From a virus: a DNA stretch of 42,899 nucleotides. The stretch spans positions 1 to 42,899 of IMG/VR virus record IMGVR_UViG_3300003323_000237; one strand, given 5' to 3'. Positions 32,026-40,444 of this stretch are shown piece by piece. The notes beneath the pieces were generated by a model that was not told where the DNA came from, ran no database searches, and saw nothing but the letters and a program-made list of their open reading frames with translations. Numbering within the stretch: the first letter of the stretch is position 1; the number at the start of each line of letters is the position of its first letter. Position numbers and translations under genes: made by a program.

Positions 32026-34953
32026 ATGAAGAAATTTATTTATTTACTGCTTCTTTGCCCTTTGACAGTCTTCGGGCAATTAACCGATGCTCAACTTACA
32101 ATTGAGGCAAATTCTATTAAGAATTCCAATACTTTAAATTCAATAACTCCTACCATACTTGGTAATATGTTAAATCATATTATTGATAATAAACATAATA
32201 AAAATGTAGGGGCTTACGTTATAACTACTGGAATTGCAAATGCTTATATAGCTAATCCCTCCCCTGTGTATACTTCATATTATGCAGGCATGCGAATAAA
32301 GCTGTACATACATGCTGCTAATACGGGAGCATCGACAGTAAATGTGAATTCGCTAGGGATAAAAAATTTAAAGCGTGCTAACGGTGCAGGATTATCAAGC
32401 GGGGATCTTGCTATAACTTCTATTTGGGAATTTGTTTATGACGGTACAGATTTTAAAGGGGAAATAACTAGTGGTTCGGGCGGAGGCGGCGGTGATCTGG
32501 TTTCTACTAATAACTTATCTGACGTTGCAAATACATCTACAGCTCTTTCAAATTTAGGAGGGCTTTCAAATTCTTTACTATCAACTAAAGTGTTTGTTGG
32601 TAACTCTTCTAATATAGCAACAGGGGTTAATATATCTGGAGATGGTACAATATCTAACACAGGGGTATTTACTTTAGCCAATACAGCTGTAGTACCTGGA
32701 AGTTATACGAGCACTAATATAACAGTAGATTCTAAAGGAAGAATTTTAACAATAGCAAACGGCAGTGGAGGAGGGGGCACGTGGGGCTCTATTACAGGAA
32801 CGTTATCTTCACAGACTGATTTACAAACCGCATTGAATGCAAAAGGAATAGGGGACTTACTTTCTACTAACAACCTTTCAGAACTTACAAGTCCGTCTAC
32901 CGCTAGAACGAATCTAGGTTTGGCGATAGGAACAAATGTTCAAGCATATAGTTCAAAGTTAGGTAATTTTTCCGCCCTTGCAAATTCTTCCGGAGTGCTC
33001 ACAAATGATGGTGCTGGAAATTATAGTTGGGGGTCTGCCGGTAGTAGTGGAACAGTTACCTCTATTGCTACTACAAGTCCTATCACAGGGGGAACAATAA
33101 CAACAACTGGCACTATAGGCATAAGTGACGCGGCTGCGGATGGAAGCACAAAAGGCGCGGCAAGTTTTACGGCGAGTGATTTTGATGCAACTAGTGGAAA
33201 CATTGCTATTGATTATACTAACGGGCAAGTCGCTACTAATTCAGTTCCAGGATTTTTAAGCGCGGCGGATCATACATCTTTTGCCGCTAAACAATCGGCT
33301 ATAACTTTGACAACTACAGGCACTAGCGGGGCTGCTACTTTTGTAAGCAATATTTTAAATATTCCGCAATACGCTGGAACAACCTATAACGCGGGTACAG
33401 GATTGACTTTGACTACTGGGACATTTAGTGTCAATACCTCTCAAAATATTTCAACACTTTCAAACTTAACATCAAATGGGTTTCTAAAGACTTCAGGGGG
33501 AGCTGGTACACTAGGAGTGTCGAGCACTGTCGATGCTACTACCGAATTATCTGGTATAGTGCCAACCGTAAATGGGGGCACAGGCGTTGATAACAGTACA
33601 GGAGGTACTGCAAATCAATTCTGGGCAAGACCAAACGGATCTACAGGTGCAGCAACTTATAGAGCAATTGTAGCTGCTGATATTCCTACTTTAAATCAAA
33701 ATACAACTGGTAGCGCAGCAACATTAGCGACGGCTAGAACTATTAACACAGTCCCTTTTAACGGCTCTGCAAATATATCTATCCCCGGTATGGGATCAGC
33801 AAATAGACAAACTGCTTCTTACACTTTAGTTTTAGGTGATGCTAATAATGTTGTCGAACAAAATGTTGCATCATCAAATACTCTTACAGTACCCCCTAAT
33901 TCAAGTGTGGCATTTCCTATTAACACACAAATTACTTTAACGCAATACGGCGTTGGATTGACTACAGTTGTTGCTGGAAGTGGTGTAACAATTAGGAGTA
34001 GTAGTGGAGGTCTCGCAAGTCCTGGACAATATTTTCCAATGGTGTTATGGAAGGTTGCTACAGATGAATGGTATTTATGGAATGGGAATGCGGCTTTAAC
34101 AACTGCTGCCTTAACAAAAACAGATGATACAAATGTTACTTTGACTTTAGGTGGTTCGCCATCGACAGCGCTTAATAATGCGACAAGTTTGACACTTGGG
34201 TGGACTGGATCTTTAGCTGTTACACGTGGTGGAACTGGAATTACATCTATCTCCTCCGGTGATATACTTTATGGGTCTGCTTCTAATACTTTATCCACAA
34301 GAAATATTCTAAATACTAGTCCTGCTTCTTTATTCCATTTGAAAGCAGGTTCAGCTACTGCAAATACTGCTCCGTTACAATTTACATCCGGGCCTGTTGA
34401 AACAACTATAAGGGCAGGAATAATAGAGTACAATAACGCTTTTTATCACAGTAATTCTGCATTAAATAGATATGGATTAGGAGGGGTAATACAAGACTTT
34501 ACAAGTGATGCAGCCAATTCTGGAACCTCTGAAACAGATTTATATACTTATACGACAAAAGCCTCTACATTATCGGCTACGGGAGAAAAGTTAACTGCCA
34601 ATTTTATCACCATATCATCAGATGTAACTGCTAGCAGTGACTATAAGATTTATTTTGGAGGCACTCAGATTTATGATTCTGGTGTGCTTGGAACGACTAC
34701 AGGTACATTCAATTTTAATGTTACAATAATTAGGACTGGATCGACAACGGCCAGATCTGTAGTTATATGTGATAGTAGTGTAACAGCTGGAACATCAGGG
34801 CCATCAGTAATTGAAACTGACTTAACTGGGTTAACTTTCACAAATACAAATATCATTAAAATAACTGGACAAGCTGGTGGCGCTGGCGGGGGAAGTAGTG
34901 ATCTAACTGCAAAGCTCGGTTCAATTGAATGGAAACCATCAGCCAATAATTAA
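32026..34953 (+). CDS. Tail fibre protein with N-terminal signal peptide (975 aa)
   Basis: N-terminus MKKFIYLLLLCPLTVFGQLT is a textbook Bacteroidetes signal peptide (cleavage G|Q after residue 17). The body is Thr/Ser/Gly-rich fibre sequence. The module 'GDL(V/L)STNNLS(D/E)L...STA..NLG' occurs twice (near residues 155 and 276), and 'VNGGTGVDNSTGGTANQFW' and 'TRGGTGITSISSGDILYG' repeats follow. The C-terminal 130 residues look like a compact receptor-binding beta domain ('YKIYFGGTQIYDSG'). Receptor recognition is the likely role. Export signal on a fibre is unexpected. Confidence 0.85.
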   Translation: MKKFIYLLLLCPLTVFGQLTDAQLTIEANSIKNSNTLNSITPTILGNMLNHIIDNKHNKNVGAYVITTGIANAYIANPSPVYTSYYAGMRIKLYIHAANTGASTVNVNSLGIKNLKRANGAGLSSGDLAITSIWEFVYDGTDFKGEITSGSGGGGGDLVSTNNLSDVANTSTALSNLGGLSNSLLSTKVFVGNSSNIATGVNISGDGTISNTGVFTLANTAVVPGSYTSTNITVDSKGRILTIANGSGGGGTWGSITGTLSSQTDLQTALNAKGIGDLLSTNNLSELTSPSTARTNLGLAIGTNVQAYSSKLGNFSALANSSGVLTNDGAGNYSWGSAGSSGTVTSIATTSPITGGTITTTGTIGISDAAADGSTKGAASFTASDFDATSGNIAIDYTNGQVATNSVPGFLSAADHTSFAAKQSAITLTTTGTSGAATFVSNILNIPQYAGTTYNAGTGLTLTTGTFSVNTSQNISTLSNLTSNGFLKTSGGAGTLGVSSTVDATTELSGIVPTVNGGTGVDNSTGGTANQFWARPNGSTGAATYRAIVAADIPTLNQNTTGSAATLATARTINTVPFNGSANISIPGMGSANRQTASYTLVLGDANNVVEQNVASSNTLTVPPNSSVAFPINTQITLTQYGVGLTTVVAGSGVTIRSSSGGLASPGQYFPMVLWKVATDEWYLWNGNAALTTAALTKTDDTNVTLTLGGSPSTALNNATSLTLGWTGSLAVTRGGTGITSISSGDILYGSASNTLSTRNILNTSPASLFHLKAGSATANTAPLQFTSGPVETTIRAGIIEYNNAFYHSNSALNRYGLGGVIQDFTSDAANSGTSETDLYTYTTKASTLSATGEKLTANFITISSDVTASSDYKIYFGGTQIYDSGVLGTTTGTFNFNVTIIRTGSTTARSVVICDSSVTAGTSGPSVIETDLTGLTFTNTNIIKITGQAGGAGGGSSDLTAKLGSIEWKPSANN

Positions 34954-34960
34954 CTTTTAA

Positions 34961-36967
34961 ATGATGAAAAAATTAACACTTATAAAGGGCTTATTACTTA
35001 AATCTTTATTCCTTATAATTCAAGGAACTGTTGTATTTACAACATATGCCCAATTACCAGCAGTTACAAATTATCGCAATCCAAATTCAAATGCATATGA
35101 TTTATCCTATCAGGCTGTTCTTGATTATGCATATACACAGAAGATTGGAAGACCATCAATAGATCAACAAGCTGCGCAAAATAATTTCTTAAAAGCCCTA
35201 AAGACTGCTGGTATCTGGTCTATAACCGATCATTTAAAAGTACTTGCGACAAATGGGCCAGGAAACTTTACTGATATAAATTGGGCAAACCCCGGTACTA
35301 ATAATTCGACACGAGTTGCGGGCCCATTACTTGTTAGAAATAATGGATATAAATTTAACGGAGTTGATAGCTATTTAAATACTGCATTTGTACCAAGTAG
35401 TGCAACTAATTATATTTTAAATTCAGCTGAGTGTGTTGTTTATTATAGGGATATATCAACAGGGTTATTTATAGATGGAGGACGTGATGCCAGTTCAACG
35501 AATGGAACTTTTATAACACCTTCAAGTGCTTCTACGCAAGCTAATGCGGGGAATAATTCATCTACTACAGGAACAGTTACTAATAGTCAATTTGATACTT
35601 CTGATGGATTATACTTTTTTGGCAGAACAAGCTCATCTAGTGGTTTTATCAGAAAAGGATCAAATTCAAGAGTTACTTATTCAAATTCATCTACAGCCAG
35701 AACAGCAGTAAGTTTTAAGTTAGGTGTTTTAAATACTGCTCCATCAACATTTGGACAATGGAATACAAGAAAATGCTTATTGTTTTGGGCAGGAGGTGTA
35801 TTAACGACAACACAGGAAGATTCTTTTAAAGCTGCATGGGATGATTATTTAAATGCAGTAAATGCTGATCCAGGATTGCCTACTTTGGGTTCATTATATA
35901 ATAAATCTTCATGGTCTGATTTAAGTGATTTTACAAATACAGGAGTTACTGCATCAATTATAAGTAACCAAATTAATATTACTGCTGGATCAAGTTCACT
36001 ATCAGCGACTCTTGCATTAAATAGATATACATGTCTTGAGAAATGGAAATGGGTATGCCAATTCACAGTTGATAAAACATCTGGGGCCGGCGGAATAGGA
36101 TTTGGTGTAAAATCTGCTAATACAAGTGCGCAGAATGATGTTGTTGCTTATTTTTCATCGTCATCCACAATAAATTCTGGATTATCAATTATAGCAAGTG
36201 GATTAAATGGGACGTACACAAATAGAGCACTCACTTCTGCACTAACCTATAGTTCAGGAGATAAGATTGAGTTGATATTTGAAAGGAATGGTGATTTATT
36301 TACAGTGACTTCAAGAAATGTAACTACATCAAGTTCAAGTGTAACGGTATCATATACTTATCCAGCCTCATCCCCACTTCTACCAAATACTTCCAGATTT
36401 GCATTATATGCTATTGGTCATACAACTACCGTTAACTCAATGTATCTTGAATCTTCAGAGAGTAAGAACGCGAAATTTGTAATCGTTGGAGATAGCAAGA
36501 TTTGTTATTACTATGCATCTAAATATAACTTGAGGGCTTCTGCTTTATTATCTGATTATACTGGATATGGAGTAGCTCTCGGTGGCGGGTCTGATAAATC
36601 TGCGGATATGCTAAATCGTGTTCAGGAAATAATTGATTTAGCACCAGAAGTTGTTATTCTTTGTGGGGCTTCTAATGATCCACGTTTTGGTGTTGCAAGT
36701 GCTACAACAAACGCTAACTATGCTTCTTTAGTAAGCACAATTACCGCTGCTGGAATTAGAGTAATTCATACAACAGGCTTTTATGAAACTAGTGGTGTTG
36801 ATCAAACAGGACTTCAGACTTATATAAACGCTAACTACTCGTCACTTGACATTATTCCAACATTGTCAACTGTTATAGGATTGAATGCTGATGGGATTCA
36901 TCCTAATGATGCAGGATTTGCTACGTGGGTTGGTGTTTTAATCAATTCAAACAAAATATCATATTAA
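34961..36967 (+). CDS. Tail-spike-like protein with SGNH hydrolase domain and signal peptide (668 aa)
   Basis: Residues 1-30 form a signal peptide ending 'TTYAQ' (A|Q). Residues about 60-300 and 310-500 read as two lectin/LamG-like beta modules ('YKFNGVDSYLNTAF', 'FTVDKTSGAGGIGFGV'). The C-terminal domain is an SGNH/GDSL esterase: block I 'IVGDSKI' with Ser 512, block II-like 'GVALGGGSDKS', block III 'CGASND', block V 'DGIHPND' with D644 and H647. SGNH domains on tail proteins remove acyl groups from surface glycans. It probably modifies the host capsule or LPS during adsorption. Two adjacent Met codons (34961, 34964) are possible starts. Confidence 0.88.
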   Translation: MMKKLTLIKGLLLKSLFLIIQGTVVFTTYAQLPAVTNYRNPNSNAYDLSYQAVLDYAYTQKIGRPSIDQQAAQNNFLKALKTAGIWSITDHLKVLATNGPGNFTDINWANPGTNNSTRVAGPLLVRNNGYKFNGVDSYLNTAFVPSSATNYILNSAECVVYYRDISTGLFIDGGRDASSTNGTFITPSSASTQANAGNNSSTTGTVTNSQFDTSDGLYFFGRTSSSSGFIRKGSNSRVTYSNSSTARTAVSFKLGVLNTAPSTFGQWNTRKCLLFWAGGVLTTTQEDSFKAAWDDYLNAVNADPGLPTLGSLYNKSSWSDLSDFTNTGVTASIISNQINITAGSSSLSATLALNRYTCLEKWKWVCQFTVDKTSGAGGIGFGVKSANTSAQNDVVAYFSSSSTINSGLSIIASGLNGTYTNRALTSALTYSSGDKIELIFERNGDLFTVTSRNVTTSSSSVTVSYTYPASSPLLPNTSRFALYAIGHTTTVNSMYLESSESKNAKFVIVGDSKICYYYASKYNLRASALLSDYTGYGVALGGGSDKSADMLNRVQEIIDLAPEVVILCGASNDPRFGVASATTNANYASLVSTITAAGIRVIHTTGFYETSGVDQTGLQTYINANYSSLDIIPTLSTVIGLNADGIHPNDAGFATWVGVLINSNKISY

Positions 36968-36986
36968 TGGTAAAATTATTAATGAA

Positions 36987-37016
36987 TTGAAATACACAAA
37001 AATAAATTTATATTTA
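36987..37016 (+). promoter_or_regulatory. Promoter for the lysis cassette, TTG-N19-TATATTTA
   Basis: TTG at 36987-36989, exact 19-base spacer, TATATTTA at 37009-37016 (TAnnTTT plus A). Predicted start near 37022, about 43 bases before the first lysis gene. Confidence 0.62.
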
Positions 37017-37064
37017 GAACGATAACCAATTGCTAGGCACACTTATTACATTAAATCAAAAACT

Positions 37065-37337
37065 ATGCTACTAGAAGCTATAACAAATAATGGGGGCATA
37101 TCTGCCGAATGGGTATTGGTGAGTATAGTAGGCATAGCCGTTGTTATGGCAGGCTTTATACTTAAAAAATTAATCGACAAGCAGGATAAGCATGGAGAAA
37201 TATTAGAAGCTCAAGGAACTAAATTAGCGGTTCACGCGGAAAAGTTAGAGACGTTGGAAGAGGATAGAAGAACAACCCATTTAATAAAAGAAAACACTGA
37301 GGAAATTCTCACCAAACTTAAATACTTAAAAGGATGA
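37065..37337 (+). CDS. XhlA/holin-like membrane protein with coiled coil (90 aa)
   Basis: One membrane segment at residues about 15-33 (EWVLVSIVGIAVVMAGFIL) followed by a long charged coiled coil (KKLIDKQDKHGEILEAQGTKLAVHAEKLETLEEDRRT, in separate heptads). This topology resembles hemolysin XhlA-like and class III holin partners of phage lysis cassettes. First gene after the promoter at 36987-37016. ATGA-coupled to the next gene. Confidence 0.65.
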   Translation: MLLEAITNNGGISAEWVLVSIVGIAVVMAGFILKKLIDKQDKHGEILEAQGTKLAVHAEKLETLEEDRRTTHLIKENTEEILTKLKYLKG

Positions 37338-37768
37338 TTACTATTTTAAAAATACTGTTATGGGTTGTAGTAGCGATACCTATTTTAAATTTTATTGATT
37401 ATAGAACTACTAAGAATGGAGAGAAGCCTTTCTATCTTTTGTATCATATATTTAGAGGTTTTCTATTTATTTTATGGGGATCGCTACTTGTCAGAGAAGT
37501 TCCTTACGGGCCAGGACAAGGCAAGGAATATGCATTTCAATTGATTTATCTTATACTATTCGCCTTATCCACTTTCTGGGTAGAGTACGAACTTATAAGA
37601 AATTTGTGGAGTAAAAGACCGTGGGACTATTACGATCACAAAGAGGGAGATAGTGGCTACATTGATTTATTCTTTAAGAAAATTGGCAGTAGGGGTTTTC
37701 ACATAACTTGTAAAATACTAGTTCTTATAATTTCAATCTTATCCGGTATTAGACTTTACTACTTATGA
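37334..37768 (+). CDS. Four-segment membrane protein of lysis cassette (144 aa)
   Basis: Hydrophobic stretches at about residues 2-20, 35-52, 66-84 and 124-143 with short charged loops. It sits between the XhlA-like and DUF5675-like genes, so a holin role is plausible, though its size is larger than most holins. No family recognised. ATGA junctions on both sides. Confidence 0.6.
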   Translation: MITILKILLWVVVAIPILNFIDYRTTKNGEKPFYLLYHIFRGFLFILWGSLLVREVPYGPGQGKEYAFQLIYLILFALSTFWVEYELIRNLWSKRPWDYYDHKEGDSGYIDLFFKKIGSRGFHITCKILVLIISILSGIRLYYL

Positions 37769-38226
37769 AATTTATCCTTCAATACTATTTCCACAATCCC
37801 ATTTACAGTCTCGGTTTTATAACAAACGGAGACTATAAAGCACACGTTATAGCAGATCCACCAAGGGAACAAAAAATAAAAAAGATTACACGATTTAAAG
37901 CCGGCATTTATAAGTTAGGTATTAGAAAAGAAGATACCGAATTAACTTTAAAACACCGTAAAGACTATAACCACGGTTCTGATATATGGTTTAAATATCA
38001 TATTGAAGTTTTAGGAATTGAAAATTTTAACGGATGCTATTTTCATTCCGGTATAGATGCGGCTCACACGGATGGATGTGTTCTACTAATGTATATCCTT
38101 AACTTGTCAGTTGAAACTATGCAAGGTAGTGGAAGTGTGGCGGCTGTTAGAACATTTTATGAAATTGTTTATCCACTGTTAGAAAAAGGAGTTGAAGTTA
38201 CAATAGAAGTTAAAGACGAATTATGA
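37765..38226 (+). CDS. DUF5675-like protein, candidate cell-wall lysin (153 aa)
   Basis: Pattern 'FKAGIYKLGIRKEDTELTLKHRKDY', then 'CYFHSGIDAAHTDGCVLL' with H94, H101 and C105. This His...Cys arrangement recalls the L,D-transpeptidase (YkuD) catalytic block 'H.G.......GCI.L' and is characteristic of DUF5675 proteins in phage lysis loci. It may cut or remodel peptidoglycan; no other lysin was recognised in the window. No signal peptide, so it would need a holin. Activity is inferred. Confidence 0.72.
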   Translation: MKFILQYYFHNPIYSLGFITNGDYKAHVIADPPREQKIKKITRFKAGIYKLGIRKEDTELTLKHRKDYNHGSDIWFKYHIEVLGIENFNGCYFHSGIDAAHTDGCVLLMYILNLSVETMQGSGSVAAVRTFYEIVYPLLEKGVEVTIEVKDEL

Positions 38227-39041
38227 AAAGTTTAATCATTTACGCATTACTATTTTGTACGGTATCTTATGGACAGATGTACAAACAAACATTTAAGTGT
38301 GGATCAGACAGCTACTACAATGTTTATTCTCCTACTAACTTAGCGCCGGAATTAATCGTGTTATATTTTCATGGGCTAGGGGAAGAAGGTAATACAGTCG
38401 ATGCGATTAATTCCGCAAATGGGCCTGAAAAAAATGAGATTCCAAAATTTTTTCGCGCTGGAAAAGAACTGCCCGCTATTTACATAGTCCCTCAACTTCA
38501 TACAGGCAAAACAGACTGGGGGCCAAATGATATAAACCCTCTGTTCCCTATTCTTGACATATATGGACGTAATCTACCTAAACTGGTCACAGGGCTCAGT
38601 TTAGGGGGTAGGGCGGTACATACCGCTATTCACCTATCAAGAGCATATAATAGTGGAAAACCAGGCTACTTTGCCTATGCCGCTGCTATATGTGGATCTA
38701 TTAACAGGCCTGATAGCAGTGACTACAAAGGAACCAAATTAAAAATGTGGCACGGAGCTTTAGACGAAACTATTAAGCCAGGGCCTGACAGAGCATTATA
38801 CAAGTTGCTAGGAACTACTAATACTGAATATATTGAATATCCTAACGATGGGCATGCGATTTGGTCTAAAGTCTATGCGTGGGCTGATTCTACTGATGGG
38901 TTTTTTGAATGGCAGAATCGTGTGGTTAAGAAATTAGACGTAGTAGAACAAATTAAAACTACTGCTATTATAAATGGGTACTTATTTTTAGAAACGGACA
39001 AAGGTTTTAGATATACAGTACCTCTAACAAAAATAAGATGA
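38223..39041 (+). CDS. Secreted alpha/beta hydrolase (272 aa)
   Basis: Signal peptide at residues 1-17 ending 'SYGQ' (G|Q). Esterase core: oxyanion 'YFHGLGEEG' (48-56), nucleophile elbow 'GLSLGGR' with Ser 126, acid D181 in 'HGALDET', His 211 in 'NDGHAIW'. The arrangement resembles PHB-depolymerase/phospholipase-carboxylesterase families. Encoded between the lysin candidate and the spanin-like gene, it may attack an envelope ester or lipid during exit, or act as a surface enzyme. The C-terminal 50 residues are a separate small beta region. Confidence 0.85.
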   Translation: MKSLIIYALLFCTVSYGQMYKQTFKCGSDSYYNVYSPTNLAPELIVLYFHGLGEEGNTVDAINSANGPEKNEIPKFFRAGKELPAIYIVPQLHTGKTDWGPNDINPLFPILDIYGRNLPKLVTGLSLGGRAVHTAIHLSRAYNSGKPGYFAYAAAICGSINRPDSSDYKGTKLKMWHGALDETIKPGPDRALYKLLGTTNTEYIEYPNDGHAIWSKVYAWADSTDGFFEWQNRVVKKLDVVEQIKTTAIINGYLFLETDKGFRYTVPLTKIR

Positions 39042-39616
39042 CACGAATTTATACAATCATTATTTTAATAGCCCTCCTCTGCTTAGGTGGGGGAACTATT
39101 ACTATTCTTTATAAAAAATGGCGGGCTGCTGAGGAACAAGTTAAAAATATGGTAGCACTGAATGGAAAGAAGTTTAAAGAACTAGAAGTTTATAAGAACA
39201 AGTACAATGAGATTGTTTATAAAAATGAGGCGGTCGAGTTAGAAAGTAAAAGTGTTAAAAAGCTGGTGAAGAATGACCAATTGAAAGAACTTAAAAGTTT
39301 TGATAAACCGTTAAAAAATAATTTCAACAATTTAAAATCGGCTACAACTTTAAAAATCGAAATACCTTTGAACTCTACCTCTACTTTTATAAAACCAGAT
39401 AGTACCTTCAATATTGATAACGGTAGTGGAAGAATCGCGCACACTGAAAAAGGATTTCAAATTTTTATAGATGATACTATTAAAACTTCATTAACTGTTA
39501 TCAACTATTGGCATAGAAAATGGTTTTTAGGAGCGAAGAAATGGAACAGTGAAGCGACTAGCAGTAATAAAAAATTAATTATTACAGAGTTGAAAACTAT
39601 AGTAGTGAAGAAATAG
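39038..39616 (+). CDS. Spanin-like membrane-anchored protein (192 aa)
   Basis: Single N-terminal membrane segment (residues 4-25, 'IYTIIILIALLCLGGGTITILY'), then a coiled coil ('WRAAEEQVKNMVALNGKKFKELEVYKNKYNEI' region, about 29-95), then a beta-rich tail containing 'INYWHRKWFLGAKKWNSEATSSN'. The tail resembles proteins found in Bacteroidetes phages and prophages at this position. N-in/C-out topology with coiled coil suits an i-spanin-type role in outer-membrane disruption (inference). The 3' end overlaps the convergent minus-strand gene by 20 bases. Confidence 0.68.
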   Translation: MTRIYTIIILIALLCLGGGTITILYKKWRAAEEQVKNMVALNGKKFKELEVYKNKYNEIVYKNEAVELESKSVKKLVKNDQLKELKSFDKPLKNNFNNLKSATTLKIEIPLNSTSTFIKPDSTFNIDNGSGRIAHTEKGFQIFIDDTIKTSLTVINYWHRKWFLGAKKWNSEATSSNKKLIITELKTIVVKK

Positions 39617-40031
39617 AAGATTCCTCTCTCTTCAATCTCAATATTATTTTTTTCATCATTAATTGTCTAGTTGAAGACCAAACAACCTCTACTTTGTGTC
39701 TTTTAAACATAGTATCGATAATTTTAAGTACAATCTTACCTTCTACTTTTCTTGCTGCGCCGCCGGGGAATTTTTTAAGTTCAAAATCTTTTCGACTGCA
39801 CTCAACGTATACCACTAGTTTTATTTTATTCATTGTGGCCCTTACGAGTTCTTTTCTAAATCGTACATGCCCTTGAAGCACTGATCCGTATAAATCAATA
39901 CCGGATTTTCGCTCGATACAAAAAGAGTTTTCAAGGAGAATAGTTGAGTAGTCGCCTACTAACAGCTTCTTACGTACCACGTTGCCAGTAAATGCGGGTA
40001 GCTGCTCACGAGTGTCCACTATAATTTTCAT
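39597..40031 (-). CDS. ERCC4-domain nuclease (144 aa)
   Basis: Structure-specific nuclease fold of the XPF/ERCC4 type: 'IIVDTREQLP' (D6), 'LLVGDYS' (D27), and the signature 'IERKSGIDLY' at residues 39-48 (E40, R41, K42), followed by 'RFRKELVRA'. No helix-hairpin-helix is present. Such small nucleases in phages probably cut branched DNA during replication or recombination. Last gene of the minus-strand recombination operon; its end overlaps the convergent spanin-like gene. Three bases separate it from the upstream gene. Confidence 0.9.
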   Translation of the reverse strand: MKIIVDTREQLPAFTGNVVRKKLLVGDYSTILLENSFCIERKSGIDLYGSVLQGHVRFRKELVRATMNKIKLVVYVECSRKDFELKKFPGGAARKVEGKIVLKIIDTMFKRHKVEVVWSSTRQLMMKKIILRLKREESSISSLL

Positions 40032-40034
40032 TAT

Positions 40035-40343
40035 TTAAAACGGCAAATAGAGGTTAGGATCTAATCCGTTATCTTCTAACAATTTTATCAACCTGGCATT
40101 ATCCCTTTCTAAATCCATAATTCTTAGGTGCATAGAGCTTCTATAATTCTTAGGCCCGTTATCGGGGTAGAAAATATCCTCCCACATTTCTGCCCTTTCC
40201 CTGTAGGTTTGTTTACCTTTATAATCATTAGGCATTTCGTCAAGCAAGTGTTTGAAATCGTGCATCAGTCTTCTACCCGCTTTTATAACTAGTTCCAAAG
40301 TCTGTTCTCGAATTTCAAAAATATCCCGATTAAAATTTTCCAT
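40035..40343 (-). CDS. Small helical protein in recombination operon (102 aa)
   Basis: Mostly helical and charged: 'NRDIFEIREQTLELVIKAGRRLMHDFKHLLDEMP', then a 'YRERAEMWEDIFYPD' block, and a coiled-coil end 'LRIMDLERDNARLIKLLEDNG'. No family recognised. It is preceded by a structured RNA leader and followed three bases later by the ERCC4 nuclease gene, so it may be a partner in DNA processing. Confidence 0.65.
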   Translation of the reverse strand: MENFNRDIFEIREQTLELVIKAGRRLMHDFKHLLDEMPNDYKGKQTYRERAEMWEDIFYPDNGPKNYRSSMHLRIMDLERDNARLIKLLEDNGLDPNLYLPF

Positions 40344-40357
40344 TATTAAATACTTAG

Positions 40358-40435
40358 AAGACGCGCGGAGTATAACCTCCCTGTTTCTTAATAACTGCTA
40401 AACCAATAAAACAGCTATTTAAAACTACGCGTCTT
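40358..40435 (-). promoter_or_regulatory. Structured three-helix leader before the 102-aa gene
   Basis: In minus-strand RNA, AAGACGCG (40435-40428) pairs perfectly with CGCGTCTT (40365-40358). It encloses a 6-bp hairpin (40414-40409 with 40386-40381) and a 4-bp GGAG/CUCC hairpin (40380-40377 with 40370-40367, 6-nt loop). The start codon lies 14 bases downstream. The 101-base gap 40344-40444 contains nothing else. Could be a translational operator or protein-binding site. Confidence 0.45.
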
Positions 40436-40444
40436 GACCAGTGA

